From: Bacteroidales bacterium UBA1754
GTDB lineage: Bacteria > Bacteroidota > Bacteroidia > Bacteroidales > Paludibacteraceae
NCBI GenBank assembly: GCA_002315615.1
Contig: DCHK01000044.1
Span: 1 to 17,988 of the forward strand
Length of the DNA: 17,988 bases
Direction: 5' to 3'
Within the stretch, counting starts at the first letter, position 1. The number at the start of each line of letters is the position of its first letter. A program made the translations under genes and the position numbers. Positions 1 through 7,471 of this stretch are shown in pieces. Under the pieces are notes generated by a model. The model worked only from the letters and a program-made list of their open reading frames with translations. It made no database searches and was not told the origin of the DNA.

Positions 1-107
1 TGAAATATTTTACAATACGCTGAAACAGTGTGCGTTACAAATAAAGTTTTTTTCTCTTTATTTTGGTCCTTGACGAAAAAGTTAGATGTCAACATTGATT
101 TACTCAT
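1..107 (-). CDS. Possible partial gene running off the left edge
   Basis: An ATG at 107-105 opens a minus-strand frame with no stop for 35 codons up to the window edge. The peptide starts MSKSMLTSNFFVKDQNKEKK and continues TLFVTHTV. A second in-frame ATG lies at 95-93. The short polar start leading into a beta-like segment recalls the arm-binding N-terminus of Bacteroidota tyrosine recombinases, but this is only an impression from a very short stretch. No convincing promoter is visible on the minus strand upstream of it. A stop-free run of this length can occur by chance. If real, the gene is divergent from the WYL gene. Confidence 0.3.
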   Translation of the reverse strand, partial: MSKSMLTSNFFVKDQNKEKKTLFVTHTVSAYCKIF

Positions 108-183
108 AAAATGGAGGACAATATTTTTTTATTCTTTTTACAAAAAAAATTACACACTCCCACGATATGAGAGTTTGAATTGT

Positions 184-191
184 TATTTTTG
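184..191 (+). promoter_or_regulatory. Candidate -7 element for the WYL gene
   Basis: TATTTTTG matches the Bacteroidota -7 consensus TANNTTTG and lies 25 bases before the ATG at 217. No TTG sits 19-21 bases upstream, so the -33 half is missing or weak. The remainder of 108-216 is AT-rich and shows nothing else I can name. Confidence 0.4.
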
Positions 192-216
192 CATTGAAAC
201 ATAAATACAATTTAAT

Positions 217-1146
217 ATGAAAAAACCATCTGTGTCATATTTATTAGAGTGCTACGCTTGGTTAACGGAGTTGCTATACTCGCAAAAAAGTCTTACGAAG
301 GAACAGATTGATGAATATTGGGCAAAAGCATCGGTTAATGAGGAACATACGCCAAACATTCCTGAAAGTACATTTTATAGATGGAGAAATGCCGTGCAAA
401 CATTGTTTCATATCTCAATAGAATGCGATTCTGAAGGGCACTACTCTATCGAGTCTTTAGAGAGTGTAAAAGGAAACTCCTCACAATATTGGTTATTGAA
501 TTCTTTGGTAATCAACAAAATTCTTTCAGAAAATAAGGAACTGAACAAACAAGTCATTTTTGAACCAATTTCTTCGGATTTAAAATTCCTTGCCACCATA
601 ATAGAAGCAATGCGAGACAAGCTACAGGTGCATTTTACATACCAAAACTTCAAACAGACAACTCCCATTGAATTTACTGCAAAACCCTATTTTGTGAAAC
701 AATTTCGTCAAAGATGGTATATGATCGCATTGTCTGACGGATACGATGAATTTCGACATTATTCTTTGGATCGTATGCAGTCAATAGAAATTACGGACAT
801 TCCTTACACTATGCCTGAAAATTTTAGTGCAGACGAGTATTTCAAAGATGTGTATGGCGTAACAATTTCAAAAAGTGATAAGAAGGAATTGATAAAGGTA
901 TTGGTGAATTACAAGCAAGTACCGTATTTGCGCAGTTTGCCACTACATCATTCCCAAAAAGAGATAGAGACAAAGCCGTATGGTGATGCGATTTTTTCAT
1001 TTGAATTGATTCCGAATGCTGAATTCATCAGTGAATTGCATTCGTATGGTATGGATTTAATCGTGCTTGAACCAAAGTGGCTTCAAAATGAATTTTATGC
1101 AGATTATGAATTGTTGTATAAACATTTATATCCTGAAGAAATATGA
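217..1146 (+). CDS. WYL-domain transcriptional regulator
   Basis: This is probably a DNA-binding regulator that senses a ligand, perhaps a nucleic acid or nucleotide, through its WYL domain. The N-terminal ~90 residues look helical and fit a winged-helix DNA-binding region. The WYL core runs from about residue 130 to 200: W167-Y168-M169 followed by an aspartate-rich turn and then R180-H-Y-S-L-D-R186, which are the usual signature positions. Residues ~220-309 form the C-terminal extension common in this family. The 309-residue length is typical. The next gene starts 28 bases downstream on the same strand, so they are likely co-transcribed and the regulator may control both. WYL proteins are frequent in defence islands and mobile elements. 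The family call is secure; the target and ligand are unknown. Confidence 0.85.
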   Translation: MKKPSVSYLLECYAWLTELLYSQKSLTKEQIDEYWAKASVNEEHTPNIPESTFYRWRNAVQTLFHISIECDSEGHYSIESLESVKGNSSQYWLLNSLVINKILSENKELNKQVIFEPISSDLKFLATIIEAMRDKLQVHFTYQNFKQTTPIEFTAKPYFVKQFRQRWYMIALSDGYDEFRHYSLDRMQSIEITDIPYTMPENFSADEYFKDVYGVTISKSDKKELIKVLVNYKQVPYLRSLPLHHSQKEIETKPYGDAIFSFELIPNAEFISELHSYGMDLIVLEPKWLQNEFYADYELLYKHLYPEEI

Positions 1147-1174
1147 AATATAATTCCAAATAAATTACAATAAT

Positions 1175-2659
1175 ATGAAAACAACACCGAACGAATTATT
1201 TGCAAAAATTGTTTCTAATGTGAAATCATTTTTGGAATGGGAGCCTTATAATTTTGAAGAAAAGCCATACTTGTGGGTGTATGAAAGGGATGACGAATTT
1301 GAAGCCGAGACTTGCGAAGAAGGCGATGAACCAGCCGAAGATATGTTTGAATACGCAGACCTTTGGTATGAAGACGAGGAAACGGGGAAAGTTTGTATGA
1401 ACAAGGAAAAAATATGGAAGATTGTTGACATATTTTTCCCAAAAAAGCGAAAAGAAATTTTTACATACGAGTTTCCCAGAGTATTTGACGATCCAAACAT
1501 TCAAGAGATTTGTAGCGTTTTTCGTGATGCGATAGCGGCGGGTGATATGCGTGGTGCGCCCGAAATAAACATTCGTTATTCTACGGATGACAACGTGTTT
1601 TGTGTTGCGCCGCTCGGCGACTATTTTTTCTACGAGGGAAGACTTTATGTATTTGACAAGTTGCCTGCATACGAGAAATTTCACGACGAAAATGCAGTAG
1701 TAGGTTTTTTTGGTCATTCGTGTCCAAATCGTGGATATGCGCATTGCGTTGCATATTGTGGCTTTCAAACACCATATAAAGACAACTTGGGTGATTATAT
1801 TTTTACTGGTGATGTGTGTTATGTTCGCGATCTTCCACGTAATAATGGAAACAAATGGAGTGAGGGTTCATACCATGTAATGACGTCGATGGAATGTGAA
1901 GGTTATGGCTTTGTTGGGGACAATTGTATGTTTCTTGTAGAGCACTGCAAACGAGCTATTCAGCGAGTGGGAACCATTTTTTATTTCTTATCGTTTGATA
2001 CAATTAAAAACACTTGGGTAGGCGAAATTTCTACGATGTACGGACCTTCGCATTATCAAAAAGCGTACCTAACAATGTCTAAACTAACACCATGCTTCAG
2101 TAAGGATTATGAAGATTACTTTATAATGTCTGTTATAAACGGCAAGAATTGGGAGAGCGATTGGCGATATATTCATAGTCGCGATAGGTTTTATCCACTT
2201 CAAGCAAGTCGGAAGAAAAGTAAAAGATTAGGGTTGACAATTGATGATTTGAATGAAGGAGCAATTGAAAAGCCTGAACCACTTGTTGCACCAGATGTTA
2301 TAAAAGAACTTAAGGAGGACGAAATTTTTGTTTTTGGCAGTAACATTAGAGGAGAACACAGAGGTGGCGCTGCGCGTTTTGCATACGAAAATTTCGGGGC
2401 TGAATATGGTATTGGAGAGGGTTTGAGAAAACAAACATACGCATTGCCAACAATGGAAGGCGAATCTTCGTTTGAGGCAGCGGTGGGACGATTTCTTGCT
2501 TTTGCAAAAAGGAATCCTAAACTTAAATTTTTGGTTACGCCTGTGGGTTGCGGTATAGCGGGCTACAAGCCAGAACAAGTTGCGCCTTGGTTTAGACCGG
2601 CTTTGAACATTTACAATGTATATTTACCAAAATGCTTTCTCAAAGTATTGACAAAATAG
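1175..2659 (+). CDS. Uncharacterised protein with C-terminal A1S_2505-type phage NSP domain
   Basis: The C-terminal part (about 380-475) carries D382-EIFVFGSN-I-R-G393, H395-R-GGAA-R401, F407-GA-x-x-G-x-G-x-G416, Y422-A-L-P-T426 and V457-G-C-G-I-A-G-Y464. This pattern matches the A1S_2505 family of phage non-structural proteins. The glycine-rich loops resemble a macrodomain (ADP-ribose binding), which is my inference. The first ~370 residues are not recognised. They include a very acidic stretch (~38-72), a cluster C183, H190, C191, C195, C215 that could bind metal, and residues 196-217 (K202-D-N-x-G, I-F-x-G-D-V), which resemble the YopX pattern. No signal peptide or membrane segment is seen, so it is probably cytoplasmic. 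It follows the WYL gene by 28 bases and converges with the minus-strand outer-membrane gene 35 bases away. The C-terminal family call is fairly secure; function is unknown. Confidence 0.75.
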   Translation: MKTTPNELFAKIVSNVKSFLEWEPYNFEEKPYLWVYERDDEFEAETCEEGDEPAEDMFEYADLWYEDEETGKVCMNKEKIWKIVDIFFPKKRKEIFTYEFPRVFDDPNIQEICSVFRDAIAAGDMRGAPEINIRYSTDDNVFCVAPLGDYFFYEGRLYVFDKLPAYEKFHDENAVVGFFGHSCPNRGYAHCVAYCGFQTPYKDNLGDYIFTGDVCYVRDLPRNNGNKWSEGSYHVMTSMECEGYGFVGDNCMFLVEHCKRAIQRVGTIFYFLSFDTIKNTWVGEISTMYGPSHYQKAYLTMSKLTPCFSKDYEDYFIMSVINGKNWESDWRYIHSRDRFYPLQASRKKSKRLGLTIDDLNEGAIEKPEPLVAPDVIKELKEDEIFVFGSNIRGEHRGGAARFAYENFGAEYGIGEGLRKQTYALPTMEGESSFEAAVGRFLAFAKRNPKLKFLVTPVGCGIAGYKPEQVAPWFRPALNIYNVYLPKCFLKVLTK

Positions 2660-2694
2660 AAAATATTAGAAATGAAAAACGAATAAACGATTTT

Positions 2695-3966
2695 TCAAAA
2701 TACTTCCATCATACCGAGGTAAATGCAGACACCACGTTCGCCGACTCCCCTACCGATGTCGATACGGGCATTTTTGCCTGGCATAACTTGGAAACGAAGT
2801 CCGCCACCGTAGCACCATTTCCACTGCGTCCAGCCAGTAATGTCAGGTGCAATAGTGCCACAGCCACTCCATACCACGAAGCCCAATTTTGCCCATACGT
2901 TGCCACTTGCCAATGACTCGGGTGAGCCAAACATATGTCGGTATTCTGCCATAGCGTATGCCATAGAACGATCGCGATACTTGCCTCCGTAGAATCCACG
3001 CAAGTTAAATTCGGAACCATAAGAAGGTAATTCGGTGAAAGGAACATCGCCAACACTCATTCTTGTCCTTGCTGTGAGAGCCAACGTGCTTCTGGGGCGA
3101 AACACATTTATGAAATGTCGGTATTCCAATTCGAACGAAGAAAAAGAGTATGTACTGCCAATATAATCTCTATAATTTCGCGCTATGCCCGAAAGATAAT
3201 AACCCCTTGTTGCAGTTACCACATCGTTACGCGTATCGTACTGCAACGACACGCCATAACCCACGCAACGATAGGAGGAAGCATATCTATTGTAATATTC
3301 ATCTTTCAAAATTTTCGCAGCCACGTCTTTTACTTCGACGTACTTAAACTCCCCCATCACACCGACATACAAATTAGGCACAAAAGAATATGACAAAAAC
3401 GGGAAAACCCTTACCGACTGCGATGTATATTTGGTAGTAGAATCGCTCATAACAGTTCCTCGGATAGAATTATATCCACACCCAAAATAATGCGAGGGAG
3501 CATTGCGATATGTATATTTTAGTGAAAAGCGCAACTTATTCTCTTTTGCAAACAAGAACAAAGAGCCATCGACCACCGTAGTTCCATTGAGCGAAGTTGC
3601 CAGACTTAAAGGTGCGTAAGAATTTTGAGAAATAGAATCATTTTTATTCAGTCGGAAACTTATCAATCCTGCCAAATTTAGTCCTAAAGAAGTTTCGGTG
3701 GAATAAGTAGGACCGCCGACCATCATCCAACGTACTTTTTTGGTAGCCCCAATAGAATCGCGACGCGCTTGCCAACGTACAATGCGATTTATGAGTGAGC
3801 GATTATTCACGCTATCGATGTAATGCTGTATGGCAGCATAGGACTCGGGTGGAATTGCCAAAGAATCTTGTTGCGCCAAAGCAGTTGAGAATAGTCCCAA
3901 CGAAAAAATTAACAGATATATTTTTCTTTTGATAGACAAATGAACGCTACTGGTAGGTAATATCAA
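2695..3966 (-). CDS. BamA/TamA-like (D15) outer-membrane beta-barrel protein
   Basis: This is an outer-membrane barrel of the Omp85 superfamily. A signal peptide (K-R-K then a hydrophobic run ending A-L-A-Q, about residue 32) is followed by alternating aromatic beta-strands to the end. The protein ends in phenylalanine, as barrels usually do. An R323-G-F325 motif fits the conserved loop-6 RGF/RGY of Omp85 proteins. At 423 residues there is no room for POTRA repeats, so it is a barrel-only member. No ATG start is available: TTG at 3966 overlaps the upstream gene's stop (TTGA), and a second TTG at 3939 would give a neater signal peptide. It is the last gene of the sulfate-activation run, so it may export, anchor or receive something related to the sulfonated product; that is inference. 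A general assembly role or a lipid-transfer role remains possible. Confidence 0.75.
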   Translation of the reverse strand: MILPTSSVHLSIKRKIYLLIFSLGLFSTALAQQDSLAIPPESYAAIQHYIDSVNNRSLINRIVRWQARRDSIGATKKVRWMMVGGPTYSTETSLGLNLAGLISFRLNKNDSISQNSYAPLSLATSLNGTTVVDGSLFLFAKENKLRFSLKYTYRNAPSHYFGCGYNSIRGTVMSDSTTKYTSQSVRVFPFLSYSFVPNLYVGVMGEFKYVEVKDVAAKILKDEYYNRYASSYRCVGYGVSLQYDTRNDVVTATRGYYLSGIARNYRDYIGSTYSFSSFELEYRHFINVFRPRSTLALTARTRMSVGDVPFTELPSYGSEFNLRGFYGGKYRDRSMAYAMAEYRHMFGSPESLASGNVWAKLGFVVWSGCGTIAPDITGWTQWKWCYGGGLRFQVMPGKNARIDIGRGVGERGVCIYLGMMEVF

Positions 3967-4904
3967 TAAATTAACTTCACATTATCAATCCACATTGTAT
4001 TGCCAGGCGAGCCAATATAGGCACCACCGTGACTTGATGTGAACTGAAGTATCATATGCGTAGGAGTTTCGTCGGCATCAGCCCAACCTACCTCGTAGAT
4101 AGGCACCATTTCGCCTTTGCTATTTTGCGAATAACGTTCCTCCACCTGAATGCGCATACTCTCTTCTTTATAGGCAGGATTTTTGGTAATGTCGCCATAA
4201 AGAATTTTGTACGTTCCTGTTTGCCACTCGTTCACATTTTTGTTATATCTGACAACCATTGTACCCACACGTTTGGCATAGATTTTACCGTCTTTTTCCC
4301 AACGCTTTTGCAACAAAAGAATAACAGCGGGATAATCTACACCAGCCACTTCTTTTTCGGGACTTAAACCATTGTGATAGACACGATTGGGCGAACCAGA
4401 CATTTTTATTTTATAATCGAATTTGATGGCAGATGGGCGTTTGGTAAAAGGTATGCCAGACTTAATCCAATGTTGCGGATTTTTTGTACCCGTGATAGGT
4501 TCTTTCACCTCGCCGAGAAAAATAGAGCCAGCAGCCAATACGCGAATATTGACAAGTCCTAACACTTTTACACCTACAAAGTAAGTTTCGAGACGAGCGC
4601 AAAAGCCGTCGCCACGTTTTTCTTTAAAAACCGAAGTGCTTGATTTTTCGACACCTGCCACTTTGGCATAGACATTAGCACTGCCCCAAGGCGAACCGCC
4701 CATATTTTTATAAGCCTCGTTTTTGTACACATCGGTATTAGGACCAATTTCGTAAACCAAACGAGTGTTGCCTCCAATAATGGAAGACTCCTTAATGTGT
4801 CGGGTTACCCAATTGTCCATATCGCCGTATGCGATAGGCACTTCGCGTTGAGCAAATATAGCCAACGACACAAGCAAAAATGACGATAGCAATATCTTTC
4901 TCAT
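3963..4904 (-). CDS. Secreted PCMD-like protein
   Basis: This is an exported beta-rich protein. The ATG at 4904 gives a clean signal peptide (MRKILLSSFLLVSLAIFAQ, cleavage near A18); a TTG three codons earlier at 4913 is less likely. The mature part has many short beta-like strands and ends W-I-D-N-V-K-L-I-Y. It resembles the putative carbohydrate metabolism domain (PCMD) of Bacteroidota, which has a jelly-roll type fold and typically closes with a V/I-D-N-V/I-x-L-x-Y strand. There is no lipobox cysteine, so it is probably periplasmic or secreted. It starts 15 bases after the sulfotransferase stop and overlaps the barrel gene, which implies translational coupling. It could bind a glycan or the sulfonated product. 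The PCMD assignment is from memory of the motif and is moderate; the function is unproven. Confidence 0.6.
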   Translation of the reverse strand: MRKILLSSFLLVSLAIFAQREVPIAYGDMDNWVTRHIKESSIIGGNTRLVYEIGPNTDVYKNEAYKNMGGSPWGSANVYAKVAGVEKSSTSVFKEKRGDGFCARLETYFVGVKVLGLVNIRVLAAGSIFLGEVKEPITGTKNPQHWIKSGIPFTKRPSAIKFDYKIKMSGSPNRVYHNGLSPEKEVAGVDYPAVILLLQKRWEKDGKIYAKRVGTMVVRYNKNVNEWQTGTYKILYGDITKNPAYKEESMRIQVEERYSQNSKGEMVPIYEVGWADADETPTHMILQFTSSHGGAYIGSPGNTMWIDNVKLIY

Positions 4905-4919
4905 AATAAACAAATTACA

Positions 4920-6026
4920 TTAAATTTTGTAACCCCAATCATTGAGGGCAAAATCCCAATTCTTTTCAACCAACTGCACAGTGCGGTCTTCGTATTTGTA
5001 TTTATTCTTTTTGTAGCCTTTTTTAGAATCGAGGTATTTTTCGATGGCTTCTTTAGACTCGTCGTAACCAGGAATGTTCAGTTTTTCGTAAACCTCTTTG
5101 GTAAGTTCCGAAGCATTTGCCTCGAAGTCTTCAAACTTGATTTCCATCAAATTACCTTCGGGAATAAACGATTTGTCTTCGTTGTATTTTTTGTACAATT
5201 TTGTATAGACAGACAAAATATTTTCTTCCAATTGTTCGTCGGAAATATCTTGCAACTTCAATGGTTGAATGGTATTTTGGAAGAAATTTCGCGTACTTTC
5301 GAACACAGTATAAGGATTTCTCATCAAATAAATGAATTTGGCATTTGGGAACATTTTTACCAACTCTTTGACACGACCAGTGTGCGGTGGATTTTTGCTC
5401 AAAAATTGAGTTCCGTTGGTATTCCAAAGCGAGATTTTTACCAATTTCATAAAATTCTCTTCAAACACCTTCAATTCTTCGTCGGTAATATCGTTGAAAA
5501 TCAAATATTTGTCGCAATATTCTTGCATATATTTTGGTAAAAACCAAAAATTGTAGTAGGTGCACGGCATCATATTGGTGAGTGCAAACTCCTCTTCTTG
5601 TGGAAGATCGACAGCCAATTCCATATTGTCGGTAGGGCGTTTGTCTGGCATCAACCACGACATATTTTTTTTGAAGAAAGGCTGTCCCCACATCATCAAA
5701 TAAGGAAAAACTGTTTGGTAGGTTGTGTTGTAACCAAAATGTTTGTCGCACGACAAGACATTATGCACAAAGGTAGTTCCACTGCGCCAATGACCAAGAA
5801 TGAAAACAGGGTCGTGTTCGAGCGGTTTGTTTGCCAAAAGTTTTTGATAACGGTGTTCTTGTATAGGCGTAGCCAAACTCAATAGACGGCAAACGCCCTT
5901 CGTCAGACGATATTTACCTTTATATGCGTTGTCAACCTGACGGTCTTTCAAAATTTCGTTAAATGTTTTCCAATCGGCACCCACTAACGTATTGATTGGA
6001 AGTTTGCTAAATTCTAATAAACCCAT
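4920..6026 (-). CDS. PAPS-dependent sulfotransferase (Sulfotransfer_3-like)
   Basis: It transfers the sulfonate group from PAPS to a hydroxyl or amine of an unknown acceptor, releasing PAP. The 5'-phosphosulfate loop is G78-H-W-R-S-G-T-T85. The 3'-phosphate site is R236-N-P-Y-T-V-F-E-S244, with the Arg and Ser eight residues apart as the family requires. A conserved E-E-E-F-A-L segment and an L-S-K-N-P-P-H-T-G-R segment lie between them. There is no signal peptide, so it acts in the cytoplasm or at the inner membrane face. I chose the ATG at 6026 because it lies 6 bases after the cysN stop; an in-frame TTG at 6080 would overlap cysN by 49 bases. The 368-residue length is usual. As I recall, Bacteroides thetaiotaomicron has a sterol sulfotransferase beside cys genes, so a sterol or lipid acceptor is plausible but not shown here. 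Confidence 0.9.
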   Translation of the reverse strand: MGLLEFSKLPINTLVGADWKTFNEILKDRQVDNAYKGKYRLTKGVCRLLSLATPIQEHRYQKLLANKPLEHDPVFILGHWRSGTTFVHNVLSCDKHFGYNTTYQTVFPYLMMWGQPFFKKNMSWLMPDKRPTDNMELAVDLPQEEEFALTNMMPCTYYNFWFLPKYMQEYCDKYLIFNDITDEELKVFEENFMKLVKISLWNTNGTQFLSKNPPHTGRVKELVKMFPNAKFIYLMRNPYTVFESTRNFFQNTIQPLKLQDISDEQLEENILSVYTKLYKKYNEDKSFIPEGNLMEIKFEDFEANASELTKEVYEKLNIPGYDESKEAIEKYLDSKKGYKKNKYKYEDRTVQLVEKNWDFALNDWGYKI

Positions 6027-6031
6027 TCTTC

Positions 6032-7471
6032 TTATTTCTTCAATTTTAACATTACACCTTTGTTTTCCAAAGCCTTGCAAACCTTTTGAATAGCGTCGTA
6101 ATGCGACTCGTCGATACCAAGTTTTTGCAAATCAAGTTCTATAGTTTGCTCATCGAAATAAGATGACGCATCAGTTTCGCCGATTATCATACCTACAGCC
6201 GAAGTATTGTTGGTGATAGGGTCGATAATAATGAACGAACCACAACTTTTGTTTTTCGCATAAGAATCGAAGAACAAAGGTTTTGCCGTGGTAAACGACA
6301 CGCAAGCAATTTCGTTAAGTTTAAGGAAATCGACTTTGGATTGTTCCATTGTATTCACATCCACTTTGTAACGAATATTTTCGATGTGCACACGCGTAGT
6401 ATTTGTAGTTTGCTTGATATAGAAATTTTTATTTACATCCATATCTTGCTCATCCATCCACACAAGCATTGCCTCGAAATTTTGTGAAGAAACTGGCACA
6501 TCATCGACGTGTACCAACATTTCGCCACGCGAAACATCAATCTCATCTTCCAAAGTGATGGTAACCGATTGTGGAGGGAAAGCCATTTGCAAATTTCCGT
6601 CGTAGGTAACGATGCTCTTTACGTGTGAGCGTTTGCCCGAAGGCAATGCCATTACCTCGTCGCCAACACGAACGATACCCGAAGCCACTTTACCGCAGAA
6701 ACCACGAAAATCGAGGTTCGGACGAAGCACATATTGAACAGGGAAACGGAAATTATCGAAATTTTGGTCTTTGTCAATCTTCACAGTCTCGAGAAAATCG
6801 AGCAACGACTGACCTTTGTACCAAGGTGTATTTTCCGATTTTTCAACCACATTGTCGCCTTTCAAAGCCGAAAGTGGAATGCAGTTTACATCTTCGATAT
6901 TCAAAGAAGACGTGAATTTTTTGTATTCTGCTACGATTTCGTTGAAACGATTTTCAGAAAAATCTACCAAGTCCATTTTGTTGACAGCCAACACAACGTG
7001 TTTGATACCAAGCAACGAAACCAAATACGAATGTCGGCGAGTTTGCGTGATGACACCTGTGCGAGCATCTACCAAAATGATAGCCAAGTTGGCAGTAGAA
7101 CCGCCAGTAATCATATTACGTGTGTATTGCTCGTGCCCCGGAGTGTCGGCAATAATAAACTTACGATTGTTGGTAGAAAAATAGCGATATGCCACATCGA
7201 TGGTGATACCTTGTTCGCGTTCGGCTTTCAGTCCGTCGAGCAGAAGAGCGTAATCAATATTATCGCCCGCATTTCCCACACGTTTGCTATCGCGCTCGAG
7301 TGCTTGAAGTTGGTCTTCGTACAGTTTTTTGCTATCGAAAAGCAGACGACCGATAAGTGTAGATTTTCCATCATCTACAGAACCTGCCGTAAGCAACCTC
7401 AACAAGTCTTTTTGTTCGTCCTTGTCGAGAAATTCTTTTATATTTAGTTTGTTATCCATAAAATTCGACAT
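6032..7471 (-). CDS. cysN: Sulfate adenylyltransferase subunit 1 (CysN), GTPase
   Basis: CysN hydrolyses GTP to drive APS formation by CysD. The GTPase motifs are intact: G1 G30-S-V-D-D-G-K-S-T38, G3 D109-T-P-G-H113, and G4 N164-K-M-D167. EF-Tu-like beta-barrel domains follow to about residue 440. At 479 residues it is CysN alone, without the fused C-terminal APS kinase found in NodQ-type proteins; kinase activity comes from the separate cysC. The ATG at 7471 overlaps the cysD stop (TAATG), which couples the two subunits at about equal amounts. A second ATG four codons later (7459) is possible. Family and role are secure. Confidence 0.96.
   Translation of the reverse strand: MSNFMDNKLNIKEFLDKDEQKDLLRLLTAGSVDDGKSTLIGRLLFDSKKLYEDQLQALERDSKRVGNAGDNIDYALLLDGLKAEREQGITIDVAYRYFSTNNRKFIIADTPGHEQYTRNMITGGSTANLAIILVDARTGVITQTRRHSYLVSLLGIKHVVLAVNKMDLVDFSENRFNEIVAEYKKFTSSLNIEDVNCIPLSALKGDNVVEKSENTPWYKGQSLLDFLETVKIDKDQNFDNFRFPVQYVLRPNLDFRGFCGKVASGIVRVGDEVMALPSGKRSHVKSIVTYDGNLQMAFPPQSVTITLEDEIDVSRGEMLVHVDDVPVSSQNFEAMLVWMDEQDMDVNKNFYIKQTTNTTRVHIENIRYKVDVNTMEQSKVDFLKLNEIACVSFTTAKPLFFDSYAKNKSCGSFIIIDPITNNTSAVGMIIGETDASSYFDEQTIELDLQKLGIDESHYDAIQKVCKALENKGVMLKLKK

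Noticed and set aside
42..65. AATAAAG / CTTTATT inverted repeat near the left edge
   Set aside because: The stem is short and AT-rich, and it lies inside the open minus-strand frame; not convincing as a terminator.
1226..1768. A 180-codon minus-strand open frame inside the 494-residue gene
   Set aside because: It is antisense to a gene with recognisable domains, has low-complexity cysteine/phenylalanine-rich content and no family resemblance; several overlapping antisense frames here are equally open.
2674..2696. Six-base inverted repeat (GAAAAA / TTTTTC) between the convergent genes
   Set aside because: It is nearly all A-T with an 11-base loop, too weak to call a terminator, although convergent transcripts must end near here.
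2632..2916. A 94-codon plus-strand frame spanning the end of the 494-residue gene and the barrel gene
   Set aside because: It overlaps two well-supported genes and has no promoter or family resemblance.
6027..6080. N-terminal extension of the sulfotransferase from a TTG at 6080
   Set aside because: It would overlap the cysN coding end by 49 bases, and the ATG at 6026 is well placed six bases after the cysN stop.
6734..7447. A 237-codon plus-strand open frame opposite cysN
   Set aside because: It is the mirror of the well-conserved cysN codons and the translated protein resembles nothing; codon bias of the true gene explains the lack of stops.
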